Source of the DNA: Gammaproteobacteria bacterium HGW-Gammaproteobacteria-4
GTDB lineage: Bacteria > Pseudomonadota > Gammaproteobacteria > Xanthomonadales > Xanthomonadaceae
Direction of reading: 5' to 3'
Length of the DNA: 61,509 nt
Assembly: GCA_002839995.1 (NCBI GenBank)
Contig: PGZC01000024.1
Location: 1-61,509, forward strand
The notes beneath the pieces were generated by a model. It worked only from the letters and a program-made list of their open reading frames with translations, had not been told where the DNA came from and made no database searches. Of this stretch, positions 1 through 8,012 are shown one piece after another (position 1 is the stretch's first letter; every line of letters starts with the position of its first letter). Made by a program: the position numbers and the translations under genes.

Positions 1-214
1 GATCGGCCTGTCCGACCTGCTGGCCGCCGCCGCATTGATCGATGTGTTGCCGGCCGGACTGTCGCTGATCGCGATCGAGCCCGAGAGCATCGAGCTGGGT
101 ACCGCGATGACGGCGACCGGTGAGCGCGCCTGTGAGGCCGCGCTCGAACGCGTGTGCGAACGCCTGGCGCAGTTGGGCACGCCGGCGTTGCCGCGCCACC
201 GTCAGGTGGCCTGA
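1..214 (+). CDS. [NiFe]-hydrogenase large-subunit maturation protease, C-terminal part (HupD/HoxM/HyaD family)
   Basis: The frame is open from base 2 and gives 70 residues before a TGA; the 5' end lies outside the window. The visible text (start IGLSDLLAAAALIDVLPAGL, then a LIAIEPESIELGTAM stretch) matches the C-terminal half of the endopeptidases that clip the C-terminus of the hydrogenase large subunit after nickel insertion. The family's nickel-sensing residues lie upstream and cannot be checked. The stop overlaps the ATG of the next gene (TGATG), so this is an internal gene of the maturation operon. The structural subunits are expected upstream. HoxM/HupD is inferred from gene order; HyaD is the enteric equivalent. 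Confidence 0.82.
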   Translation, partial: IGLSDLLAAAALIDVLPAGLSLIAIEPESIELGTAMTATGERACEAALERVCERLAQLGTPALPRHRQVA

Positions 215-462
215 TGTGTTTCGCCGCGCCAGCGCGCGTGGTTGAGGTCGGACCCGGGTTTGCGATGATCGAGCGTGGAGCCGAGCGGCTGCCGATCCTG
301 CTGCATCTGCTCGATGAGCCGGTCGCGGTCGGCGATTGGCTGGCGGTACAGGCACAGCGCTTTGCGGTGGCGCGTTTGAGCGCCGGGGAAGCGGCAGAAT
401 TGCTCGACCTGTACCAACGCATCGAGCACCAGTTGGGCGATCACGAGAGGGTAACGGCATGA
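214..462 (+). CDS. hupF: HypC-like hydrogenase maturation chaperone, first copy (HupF/HoxL type)
   Basis: This 82-residue protein of the HypC/HybG/HupF family begins MCFAAPARVVEV, keeping the invariant Cys2 that binds the Fe(CN)2CO precursor after removal of Met1. Family members form a complex with HypD and carry the iron centre to the large-subunit precursor. Its place directly after the protease and before hybE and hupK matches HoxL of Ralstonia and HupF of Rhizobium, which serve one dedicated hydrogenase. A second, shorter HypC lies between hypF and hypD. The start is set by the TGATG overlap with the preceding stop. The final codons overlap hybE (ATGA). Confidence 0.88.
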   Translation: MCFAAPARVVEVGPGFAMIERGAERLPILLHLLDEPVAVGDWLAVQAQRFAVARLSAGEAAELLDLYQRIEHQLGDHERVTA

Positions 463-935
463 ACGCACATCAGGCAGACTTGCGGATATCCGGTCTGGCA
501 GTGCGCTTTCGCCAGATCGGCGATGAGCAGATGCGCGATCTGCCGTTCTACAACCCGAATCTCGAGGTCGAGGCCTGGGATTTTTCCGCATTCGATGACG
601 CCAGCCTGATCGGTGTGCTGATCACGCCGTGGTTCATGAATCTGATGGTGCTGCCACTGGAGCATGAGCCGATCGACAGCAATCGTTATGGCGCATCACG
701 GATGATGGTGCTGGCCGGTGGCGAGCGCCGGTTTCTGTATGGCGGCGATCCGGCGGTGGGCGCCTTCTGGGCGCACTCGCTGCACTCGCCAATGCAGAAG
801 TTCAGCTCGCAGGCGCACGCGCGCACGGAAGCGCGGTTGCTTCTGGCGCAAGCATTGACGCGCGACGAGCGCGCGACATCGGCGTTGTGCAACCCCGGTC
901 GGCGGGCATTGTTCGCATCCACATCGAACCATTGA
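459..935 (+). CDS. hybE: [NiFe]-hydrogenase assembly chaperone of the HybE/HupJ/HoxT family
   Basis: This is a 158-residue protein. The diagnostic stretch MRDLPFYNPNLEVEAWDF followed by GVLITPWFMNLMVLPLE is the signature of the HybE family. These proteins help assembly, and in aerobic systems the oxygen protection, of the hydrogenase subunits before membrane targeting. The start is the ATG overlapping the hupF stop. Nothing suggests a fused rubredoxin domain, and no separate rubredoxin gene (HupI/HoxR) follows. A gap of about 120 bases with an FNR-like box separates it from hupK. The C-terminal 30 residues are arginine and alanine rich and not recognisable. Confidence 0.85.
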   Translation: MNAHQADLRISGLAVRFRQIGDEQMRDLPFYNPNLEVEAWDFSAFDDASLIGVLITPWFMNLMVLPLEHEPIDSNRYGASRMMVLAGGERRFLYGGDPAVGAFWAHSLHSPMQKFSSQAHARTEARLLLAQALTRDERATSALCNPGRRALFASTSNH

Positions 936-980
936 GCGGGTGCTCGCGGCGGCGAAGCAGCCGTCGAACATCCGCCTGTT

Positions 981-994
981 TTGATCTGGATCAT
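981..994 (+). promoter_or_regulatory. FNR/ANR-type binding site upstream of hupK
   Basis: The sequence TTGATCTGGATCAT fits the FNR/ANR consensus TTGAT-N4-ATCAA at nine of ten fixed positions. It lies in the only real gap of the hydrogenase operon, centred about 67 bases before the hupK ATG. That would place a class II start site near 1029. FnrN control of an internal hyp promoter is known in Rhizobium. That this site works is an inference. Confidence 0.6.
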
Positions 995-1054
995 GCTGCT
1001 TGTTGCCGGAGTGTGGCCTGATGGCATTCACGCTGCCAGCGGCGGGTGCGCCAT

Positions 1055-2218
1055 ATGGACGACACGCTCGGAACGGTTGCTTCGTTTGACGATGTCAACG
1101 ACGGCATCGATCTGCGCCTGTGTCTGCGGATCGAGGCGGGGCGGGTTGTCGCGCTGGAAATCGCCAATGGCCGGCCTGCCGCCTTGCTCGATGTTCTGCG
1201 CGGCCGCCGCGCCGACGACGTGCCGGCATTGGTGCAGCGGCTGTTTCCGATTTGCGGCCACGCGCATGCTCTGGCCTGTGCCGGCGCCATCGCCGCCGCG
1301 CGTGGTGAAGACAGCGACCGCCTCGGCGAACAACAACGCGATCTGCTGTGGGCCGAGCTGGCAGTGGCACACGGCTGGCGCTGCCTGATCGATTGGCCGG
1401 CATTGCTCGGGCGGCCACCGCAGTTGGCGGCGCTGCGTCAACTCATGGCCGTTGCTGCGCGGTTGCGTGCGCTGGCGCAGACCGCGCCGTTGCCTGGTGC
1501 GGGAGAACGTGCGGCCGCGTTGAATGATCTGGCGGCGGGTTTGGGCCATGCGGTGTTCGGCGATCGCGCGCCAGGCGCCATGCACGCCGCCGCGCTGAGC
1601 GCGTGGGTCGGTGCCGTGGCGAGCCCACTGCACGATCTGCTGCGTGTCGTACAGGATTCGCCGTTGGCGGGTTTGCGGCCGCCGGAAGTGGCGTTGTTGC
1701 CGATGCCTGCGGCCGCCTGGTTTGCGGCACGGCTGTCTGCCGACCCCGCTTTCGGCCGCCATCCCCATGCCGACGGCTTGCCTGCCGAGGTCAGCGCCTA
1801 TGCCCGTTGCACCCGCGCCGAGCGAGAACGGTTCGATATGGCCGGGCCGGTCGCAGCACGCCTGCTGGCGATGCTGGGCGCGGCAGCGGCGTTGATCGCC
1901 ACCTTGCGTGGTGCGGGGCAGGGGCCGCTGCCGGCGGCCACGGCGAATGCGTGTTCGCCGTCGTCGGGCAGCGGCTGTGCGGTTGCCGATACGGTGCGTG
2001 GGCCGTTGGCCTACTGGGTGCGGCTTGACGAAGATCGCATCGCCGATCTGCACGCAGTGGCGCCCACCGAATGGGCGCTGCATCCGCGCGGGGCGCTGCA
2101 TCAGTGGTTGCCGGGCCTGCCAGCCGAGGCGGCGCAACACAGCGCGCGGCTGGCAGTGGCTGCGGTCGATCCGTGCGCCGTGACCGGCATTGCGCTGGAG
2201 GGTGTGGCCAATGCATGA
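1055..2218 (+). CDS. hupK: HupK/HoxV, large-subunit-like scaffold for [NiFe]-hydrogenase cofactor assembly
   Basis: This 387-residue protein is a degenerate relative of the hydrogenase large subunit. An LFPICGHAHALAC stretch near residue 65 corresponds to the large-subunit RxCGxC box, and the C-terminus has VDPCAVTGIAL in place of DPCxxC. One cysteine of each pair is therefore kept, the pattern of HupK/HoxV, which in Ralstonia works with HoxL as an assembly site for the Fe(CN)2CO unit. The ATG at 1055 was chosen because a GGCGGG stretch lies 8 bases upstream; a GTG at 1046 in the same frame is the alternative. The last codons overlap hypA. Identification rests on the two Cys boxes and gene order; the middle is poorly conserved. 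Confidence 0.8.
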   Translation: MDDTLGTVASFDDVNDGIDLRLCLRIEAGRVVALEIANGRPAALLDVLRGRRADDVPALVQRLFPICGHAHALACAGAIAAARGEDSDRLGEQQRDLLWAELAVAHGWRCLIDWPALLGRPPQLAALRQLMAVAARLRALAQTAPLPGAGERAAALNDLAAGLGHAVFGDRAPGAMHAAALSAWVGAVASPLHDLLRVVQDSPLAGLRPPEVALLPMPAAAWFAARLSADPAFGRHPHADGLPAEVSAYARCTRAERERFDMAGPVAARLLAMLGAAAALIATLRGAGQGPLPAATANACSPSSGSGCAVADTVRGPLAYWVRLDEDRIADLHAVAPTEWALHPRGALHQWLPGLPAEAAQHSARLAVAAVDPCAVTGIALEGVANA

Positions 2219-2552
2219 GATGTCGCTGTGCCTGTCGATGATCGATCTGGTTGCCGAGCGGGTGCGCGCCGAGGGTGCGCGTCGCGTGCTGCGGATCGGC
2301 GTGGACGTGGGCGCACTCGGCCATGTCGAGCCACAGGCACTGGCGTTTTGTTTCGAGAGTGCTGCGCGCCGCACCGTGGCTGAAGGCGCACAGCTGGAGA
2401 TTCGAGTGGTGCCGGGGCGGGCGTATTGCTTCGATTGCGGCGAGGGGATGACGATCCGGCAGCATGGCGACCCGTGTCCGCGTTGCGGCGGCGGCGCGCT
2501 GCGGATCGAGGATGGCGAACAACTGCGGGTTACCGAGATGGAGATCGTCTGA
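2211..2552 (+). CDS. hypA: HypA, nickel metallochaperone for hydrogenase
   Basis: This 113-residue protein has the family's usual length. It starts MHEMSLC, with His2 as the nickel ligand required at the N-terminus, which fixes the ATG inside the end of hupK. A structural zinc site of two CxxC pairs is present (YCFDCG and PCPRCG, about 16 residues apart). HypA works with HypB to insert nickel into the large subunit once the iron centre is in place. The stop overlaps the hypB start (TGATG), indicating translational coupling. Confidence 0.96.
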   Translation: MHEMSLCLSMIDLVAERVRAEGARRVLRIGVDVGALGHVEPQALAFCFESAARRTVAEGAQLEIRVVPGRAYCFDCGEGMTIRQHGDPCPRCGGGALRIEDGEQLRVTEMEIV

Positions 2553-3406
2553 TGTGCAAGATATGTGGATGCGAGAGCGGCCAGTTGCGGATCGAGGGCG
2601 TGCTGTCGCCGGCGCATGCCCACGAGCACCTGCATGCGCACGATCACGATCGCACCCATACACATGATCACGCGCATGACGGTGACGGCGCGCTGCATTT
2701 CGGCGACGGTGCCGCCGGCGCCAGCGTGCCCGGTCGATCGCAGGCGCGGCTGGTGCGGATCGAGCAGGACATCCTCGCCCGCAACGACGCCATCGCCGCC
2801 GGCAACCGGCGCGCGTTGACCGCCGCCGGAACCCTGGCGTTGAACCTGATGTCGAGCCCCGGCGCCGGCAAGACCAGCCTGCTGGTGGCCACCTTGCAAC
2901 GGCTGGGCGACATGCGCATGGCGGTGATCGAAGGCGACCAGGAAACCTCGGCCGATGCCGAGCGCATCCGCGCCACCGGCGTGGCCGCGATCCAGGTCAA
3001 TACCGGCAAGGGCTGCCATCTCGATGCGCAGATGGTCGCGCAGGCGCTCGATCATCTGGGCTTGCCCGAGCGCGGCCTGCTGTTTATCGAGAATGTCGGC
3101 AATCTGGTGTGCCCGGCGGGATTCGATCTGGGCGAGGCGCACAAGGTGGTGATTTGTTCGGTGACCGAGGGTGAGGACAAGCCGCTCAAGTATCCGGGCA
3201 TGTTCGCTATTGCCGATCTGTTGCTGGTGTCGAAGATCGACCTGTTGCCGCATCTGGATTTCGATGTCGATCGCCTGATCGCCAATGCGCGGCGAATCAA
3301 CCCCGGCATCGCGGTGTTGCGCGTGTCGGCGCGCAGTGGCGAGGGCATGGCGCGCTGGCAGGATTGGCTGCGCTCGGCGTTGGCGCTGCGGCAGGCGACG
3401 GAATAG
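2552..3406 (+). CDS. hypB: HypB, GTPase for nickel delivery to hydrogenase
   Basis: A 284-residue SIMIBI-class GTPase. It has the N-terminal MCKICGC nickel site, then a histidine-rich stretch around residues 22-50 with about a dozen His residues, which in other HypB proteins stores nickel. The P-loop [10 protein letters not shown], a [15 protein letters not shown] switch region and VSKIDLL for guanine specificity follow. The protein therefore combines nickel storage and GTP-driven insertion. The start overlaps the hypA stop. Five bases separate its stop from hypF. Confidence 0.97.
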   Translation: MCKICGCESGQLRIEGVLSPAHAHEHLHAHDHDRTHTHDHAHDGDGALHFGDGAAGASVPGRSQARLVRIEQDILARNDAIAAGNRRALTAAGTLALNLMSSPGAGKTSLLVATLQRLGDMRMAVIEGDQETSADAERIRATGVAAIQVNTGKGCHLDAQMVAQALDHLGLPERGLLFIENVGNLVCPAGFDLGEAHKVVICSVTEGEDKPLKYPGMFAIADLLLVSKIDLLPHLDFDVDRLIANARRINPGIAVLRVSARSGEGMARWQDWLRSALALRQATE

Positions 3407-3411
3407 CGGCC

Positions 3412-5640
3412 ATGGTGAGTGCTGCCACACGTGTGCGTGCGCGGGTTCGGGGCCGGGTTCAGGGCGTCGGCTTCCGGCCGTTCGTGTGGAAGCTGGCGCA
3501 CCAGCATGGGCTTGGCGGGTGGGTGTTGAACGATGCCGAGGGCGTGTTGCTGGAAGTGGAGGGCAGCGATTGCGATGCCTTCATCGCCGCGCTGCGCACG
3601 CAGGCGCCGCCGCTGTCGCGGATCGATTCGGTGACGCTACAGGCGCTCGCCTGCATCGGCAGCGAGCGCTTCGAGATTGCCGCCAGCCGCGGCGGCGAAC
3701 ACACCACGGCCACGGTGCCGGCCGATGTCGCGGTGTGCGAGGACTGCCTGCGCGAGATGTTCGATCCGGCCGACCGACGCTGGCGCTACCCGTTCATCAA
3801 TTGCACCCAGTGCGGCCCACGTTTCACCATCACCGGCGGGTTGCCCTACGACCGCCCGCAGACCGCGATGGCGGGTTTTGCCTTGTGCCCGGACTGCGAG
3901 CGCGAATACCGCGATCCGGCGGATCGGCGCTATCACGCCCAACCGGTCGCGTGTCCGGTCTGTGGCCCTCGGCTCGACACCGAGCCGGCCCAGATCGTCG
4001 CCCGTCTGATGCGCGGCGAGATACTCGCGCTCAAGGGTCTCGGCGGTTTTCATCTCGCCTGCGATGCGCGCAACGCCGAGGCGGTGGCCCGCCTGCGCCT
4101 GCGCAAGGGCCGCGACCGCAAGCCGTTTGCGGTGATGGCGTTGAACCTCGCCTCGGCACGCGCGGTGGCCGAATTGTCGGAGGAGGAACACGAATTACTG
4201 GGCTCGCGGGCACGACCGGTGGTGGTGGTGCGCGCCCGCGGCGTGTTGCCCGAAGCGGTGTCCGGCGGTTTGCCGAGCCTCGGTCTGATGCTGGCTTACG
4301 CGCCGCTGCATCATCTGATTTTCCACGAGGCGGCGGGGCGGCCGTTGGGCAGCGATTGGCTGCATGCGCCGCATGACCTGGTGTTGGTGATGACCTCGGC
4401 CAATCCGGCCGGTGAACCCTTGGTGATCGGCGACGACGAAGCGCACGCGCGCCTGGACGGGATCGCCGATGCCATCGTCGGCCATGATCGGCCGATCCTG
4501 ACCCGCTGCGATGATTCGGTGACAAGGGTAGTGGCCGGCGCGCCGGTGTTCCTGCGCCGCTCTCGCGGCTACGTACCCGATGCCATCCGTCTGGCAGAAT
4601 CCGGGCCGCCGGTGCTGGCGTTGGGCGCGTTGCTCAAATGTTGTACCTGCCTGTTGCGCGAGGATGAGGCGGTGCTGTCGCAGCATGTCGGCGACATCGA
4701 CAGCAGCGCCACTTACGCTTTTCTCGGCGAGAGCGTGGCTCACCTTGAGCGTTTGTTGGGTGTCGCACCACAGGCGATCGCCTGCGACCGGCATCCGGAC
4801 TATCCCACCAGCCGCTACGCGCGCGAGTCCGGCTTGCCGGTGATCGCGGTGCAGCATCATCACGCTCACCTGGCTGCGGTCGCCGCCGAGTACGGCATCA
4901 CCGGATCACTCACCGGCCTGATTCTCGATGGCTTCGGTCTCGGCGACGACGGTACGTTGTGGGGCGGCGAGCTGCTGCGCATGAACGCCAGCACCTGTGA
5001 GCGGCGCGGTCATCTCGCGCCGCTGGCGTTGCCGGGCGGCGACGCCGCCGCGCGCGCGCCGTGGCGGATGGCAGCGGCGGTGCTGCACGCACTGGGACGC
5101 GGCGACGAAATCGTCGGGCGGATGGCGCACGCCGATGCGGCGCGTGTCGCGCACCTGCTCGACCGGAACCTGCACACGCCGTCGACCACCGCCTGCGGCC
5201 GTTTGTTCGACGCCGCCGCCGGGTTGCTTGGTGTGCGCGCCTTCAACACCTTCGAAGGTGAAGCAGCGATGGCGCTGGAAGCGCTGTGCGCCAGACCACG
5301 CGTGCTTGCCAGCGGTTGGCGATTGCGCGATGGCGTACTCGATTTTTCGGTCCTGCTCGACGCGCTGATCGATCGCGACCCGGTCGATGGCGCCGATCTG
5401 TTCCATGGCACGCTGGCGGCCGGGCTTGCCGATCTGGCGCTGCACGGCCTCGACGGCGAGCGGCGGTTGGCGATCGCCGGTGGTTGTGCGGTCAACCGGC
5501 CATTGGTGCAAATGCTGCGCGCAGTGCTGGCACGCGATGGCGTCGATCTGTTGATCCCGCGCCAGGCGCCGCCCGGCGATGGCGGCCTGGCGCTGGGCCA
5601 GGCGTTGGTCGCACGCCGCATCCTGCGGGAGCGGGCCTGA
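3412..5640 (+). CDS. hypF: HypF, carbamoyltransferase making the cyanide ligand precursor
   Basis: This 742-residue protein has the full HypF layout: an acylphosphatase-like N-terminus (RGRVQGVGFRPFVWKLA), two zinc-finger blocks (CEDC ... CTQC and CPDC ... CPVC), a YrdC-like adenylation domain (LALKGLGGFHLACDA), and a Kae1-like C-terminal domain with QHHHAHLAA and DGFGLGDDGTLWGGE. It converts carbamoyl phosphate and ATP to carbamoyl adenylate and transfers the carbamoyl group to the C-terminal Cys of HypE. The ATG at 3412 is preferred over upstream in-frame codons because VRARVRGRVQG follows directly. The stop overlaps the second hypC (TGATG). Confidence 0.97.
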   Translation: MVSAATRVRARVRGRVQGVGFRPFVWKLAHQHGLGGWVLNDAEGVLLEVEGSDCDAFIAALRTQAPPLSRIDSVTLQALACIGSERFEIAASRGGEHTTATVPADVAVCEDCLREMFDPADRRWRYPFINCTQCGPRFTITGGLPYDRPQTAMAGFALCPDCEREYRDPADRRYHAQPVACPVCGPRLDTEPAQIVARLMRGEILALKGLGGFHLACDARNAEAVARLRLRKGRDRKPFAVMALNLASARAVAELSEEEHELLGSRARPVVVVRARGVLPEAVSGGLPSLGLMLAYAPLHHLIFHEAAGRPLGSDWLHAPHDLVLVMTSANPAGEPLVIGDDEAHARLDGIADAIVGHDRPILTRCDDSVTRVVAGAPVFLRRSRGYVPDAIRLAESGPPVLALGALLKCCTCLLREDEAVLSQHVGDIDSSATYAFLGESVAHLERLLGVAPQAIACDRHPDYPTSRYARESGLPVIAVQHHHAHLAAVAAEYGITGSLTGLILDGFGLGDDGTLWGGELLRMNASTCERRGHLAPLALPGGDAAARAPWRMAAAVLHALGRGDEIVGRMAHADAARVAHLLDRNLHTPSTTACGRLFDAAAGLLGVRAFNTFEGEAAMALEALCARPRVLASGWRLRDGVLDFSVLLDALIDRDPVDGADLFHGTLAAGLADLALHGLDGERRLAIAGGCAVNRPLVQMLRAVLARDGVDLLIPRQAPPGDGGLALGQALVARRILRERA

Positions 5641-5858
5641 TGTGCCACGCGGTGCCAGCGCGGGTGGTGGAGGTGCTCGACGCCGATAACGCGCGTATCG
5701 AGATCGGCGGCGTGCGCAGGGTCGTTTCGACCGCGCTGGTCGGTTCGCTCGCGGTCGGCGATTTCGTGGTGGTGCATGTCGGCTTTGCGTTGGGCCGGCT
5801 GGACGCTGCCGAAGCCGAGGCGACCTTGGCCCTGCTCGCCAGCGAGGCGCGCCGATGA
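5640..5858 (+). CDS. hypC: HypC, hydrogenase maturation chaperone, second copy
   Basis: The 72-residue protein begins MCHAVPARVVEVLDADN with the essential Cys2. It sits between hypF and hypD, the canonical place of the general HypC that partners HypD during Fe(CN)2CO synthesis. It shares the N-terminal MCxAxPARVVEV with the first copy but is 10 residues shorter and otherwise diverged, so the two probably have separate roles. The start overlaps the hypF stop and the stop overlaps the hypD ATG. Confidence 0.95.
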   Translation: MCHAVPARVVEVLDADNARIEIGGVRRVVSTALVGSLAVGDFVVVHVGFALGRLDAAEAEATLALLASEARR

Positions 5859-6988
5859 AGTACATCGACGCGTTCCGCGATGGCGCAACCGGACGCGGCC
5901 TTGCTGCGCGCATCGCCGCGGAAGTGAATCCGGCGCGCAGCTACCGGCTGATGGAGTTTTGCGGCGGCCACACCCATGCAATCTTCCGCTATGGCGTGCA
6001 GGATCTGCTGCCGGCCAACGTGATCATGGTGCATGGGCCGGGTTGCCCGGTGTGCGTGTTGCCGGTCGGGCGGCTGGACATGGCGATCGAGCTGGCGCGG
6101 CGGCCCGAGGTCATCCTGTGCAGTTACGGCGACATGCTGCGCATTCCCGGTTCGCGCAAGCGCAGCTTGCTGCGCGCCCGTGCCGAAGGCGCCGACGTGC
6201 GCATGATTTCTTCGACCATGGATGCGCTGGCGCTGGCCGAAGCGCATCCGGATCGCCAGGTCGTGTTCCTCGCGATTGGCTTCGAGACCACCACCCCGCC
6301 GACCGCCGCCGCATTGCGTGTCGCGCGCGCGCGCGGCATCGGCAACTTCAGCATCCTGTGCAATCACGTGCTCACGCCGGCGGCGATCAGCAACATCCTG
6401 CAAGCGCCGGCGCTGCGTGATATCGATGCGGTGCAGATCGATGGCTTTCTTGGCCCGGCGCACGTGTCGGTGGTGATCGGCAGCCAGCCTTACGAGTACT
6501 TCGCCGAGGAGTTTGCGCGGCCGGTGGTGATCTCGGGCTTCGAGCCGCTCGACGTAATGCAGTCGATCCTGATGCTGGTCCGGCAGATCAACGATGGCCG
6601 CGCCGAAGTGGAGAACCAGTATCAGCGCGCGGTCAGCCGCCACGGAAACGCCACTGCCAAGGCGCTGGTCGCCGACGTGTTCGAACTGCGTCGCAGTTTC
6701 GAGTGGCGCGGCCTTGGCACGGTGCCATACAGTGCGCTCAAGCTGCGCGCGGCTTACGCCGATTTCGACGCCGAACAGCGTTTTGCCATCGCCTATCGGC
6801 CGACGCCGGAGAACCGCGCCTGTGCATGCCCGCGGATTTTGCGCGGCGCCGCGCGACCGACCGATTGCGTGCTGTTCGGCAAGCAGTGCACACCGCAGAC
6901 GCCGCTGGGTTCGTGCATGGTCTCCGACGAGGGCGCCTGCGCGGCGTACTACAAATACGGGCGCCATCGCGCTGAGGTGACGTCATGA
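5855..6988 (+). CDS. hypD: HypD, iron-sulfur scaffold for Fe(CN)2CO assembly
   Basis: This 377-residue protein has the usual length. Conserved motifs are FCGGHTHAIFRYG, GPGCPVCVLP (the Cys pair binding the iron), ETTTPPTAAAL, and the C-terminal cysteine set for the [4Fe-4S] cluster in the CACPRILRG, PTDCVLFGKQC and GSCMVSDEGACAAYY stretches. With HypC it holds the iron while cyanide is added from HypE. The start overlaps the hypC stop (ATGA), and its own stop overlaps hypE. Confidence 0.97.
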   Translation: MKYIDAFRDGATGRGLAARIAAEVNPARSYRLMEFCGGHTHAIFRYGVQDLLPANVIMVHGPGCPVCVLPVGRLDMAIELARRPEVILCSYGDMLRIPGSRKRSLLRARAEGADVRMISSTMDALALAEAHPDRQVVFLAIGFETTTPPTAAALRVARARGIGNFSILCNHVLTPAAISNILQAPALRDIDAVQIDGFLGPAHVSVVIGSQPYEYFAEEFARPVVISGFEPLDVMQSILMLVRQINDGRAEVENQYQRAVSRHGNATAKALVADVFELRRSFEWRGLGTVPYSALKLRAAYADFDAEQRFAIAYRPTPENRACACPRILRGAARPTDCVLFGKQCTPQTPLGSCMVSDEGACAAYYKYGRHRAEVTS

Positions 6989-8010
6989 GAGACAGCATCG
7001 CTTCCGGTGGAGTGATCCAGATGAGCCACGGTGCCGGCGGCCGCGACATGACCGAGCTGATCGAGCGGATGTTCGTCACCGCGTTTGCCAACCCGCACCT
7101 GAGCGGCCGCGAGGATCAAGCGGTACTCGATCTGCCGGCCGGGCGGTTGGCGATGTCGACCGACAGCTATGTGGTTTCGCCGCTGTTTTTCCCCGGCGGC
7201 GACATCGGCAGTCTGGCGGTCAACGGCACCATCAACGATGTCGCGATGGCTGGCGCGTGGCCAATGGCAATCAGCCTGGGCCTGATCATCGAGGAAGGTT
7301 TCGCGCTGAGCGAGCTGGCGCGGGTGATCGATTCGATGGCGCAGGCGGCGCGCGCGGCCGGCGTGCCGATCGTCACCGGCGACACCAAGGTGGTGGAGAA
7401 TGGCAAGGGCGACGGCCTGTTCGTCAACACCACCGGCATCGGCCAGGTGCGCGAGGGCGTGCATATCTCGGCGACGTCGGTACGGCCGGGCGATGTGGTG
7501 TTGGTGAGCGGGTATCTCGGCGATCACGGGGTGGCGGTGATGGCCGAGCGCGGCGGCTTCGACTTCGAGACCACGATCCGTTCGGATTGCGCCGCCCTGC
7601 ATGGGCTGGTCGCGGCCCTGCTCGATGCGGTGCCCGAGACCCGCATGCTGCGCGACCCGACGCGCGGCGGCCTTGCGGCGGTGCTCAACGAGATCGCGCT
7701 GGCCAGCGGCATCGGCTTTCGCATCCGCGAGTCGGACCTGCCGATCCGCGCGGAAGTGGCCGGTGCCTGCGAACTGCTCGGCCTCGACCCGCTGTACGTC
7801 GCCAACGAGGGCAAACTGGTGGCGATGGTACCGCCACAATCGGCATCGGCAGCGCTGGCGGCGCTGCGCGATCATCCGCTCGGCCGCGATGTCGCGATCA
7901 TCGGCGTGGCGCGCGCGGACCCACATCATTTTGTGGAAATGGAAACCCGTTTCGGTGGCGTGCGCATGGTCGATTGGATCGCTGGCGAGCAACTGCCGCG
8001 GATCTGCTAG
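6985..8010 (+). CDS. hypE: HypE, dehydratase forming the thiocyanate that donates CN
   Basis: This 341-residue protein belongs to the PurM/HypE ATPase family. An N-terminal MSHGAGGRDMTELI glycine loop and DSYVVSPLFFPGGDIG precede the conserved core. It ends in LPRIC: the terminal cysteine that is carbamoylated by HypF and dehydrated to a thiocyanate is intact. The start overlaps hypD by four bases. hypX begins two bases after its stop, so the gene is embedded in the operon. Confidence 0.97.
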   Translation: MRDSIASGGVIQMSHGAGGRDMTELIERMFVTAFANPHLSGREDQAVLDLPAGRLAMSTDSYVVSPLFFPGGDIGSLAVNGTINDVAMAGAWPMAISLGLIIEEGFALSELARVIDSMAQAARAAGVPIVTGDTKVVENGKGDGLFVNTTGIGQVREGVHISATSVRPGDVVLVSGYLGDHGVAVMAERGGFDFETTIRSDCAALHGLVAALLDAVPETRMLRDPTRGGLAAVLNEIALASGIGFRIRESDLPIRAEVAGACELLGLDPLYVANEGKLVAMVPPQSASAALAALRDHPLGRDVAIIGVARADPHHFVEMETRFGGVRMVDWIAGEQLPRIC

Positions 8011-8012
8011 TC

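Noticed and set aside
1028-3430. An 800-codon minus-strand frame across hupK, hypA and hypB
   Set aside because: It runs opposite three recognised overlapping genes and shows no motif; a GC-driven shadow.
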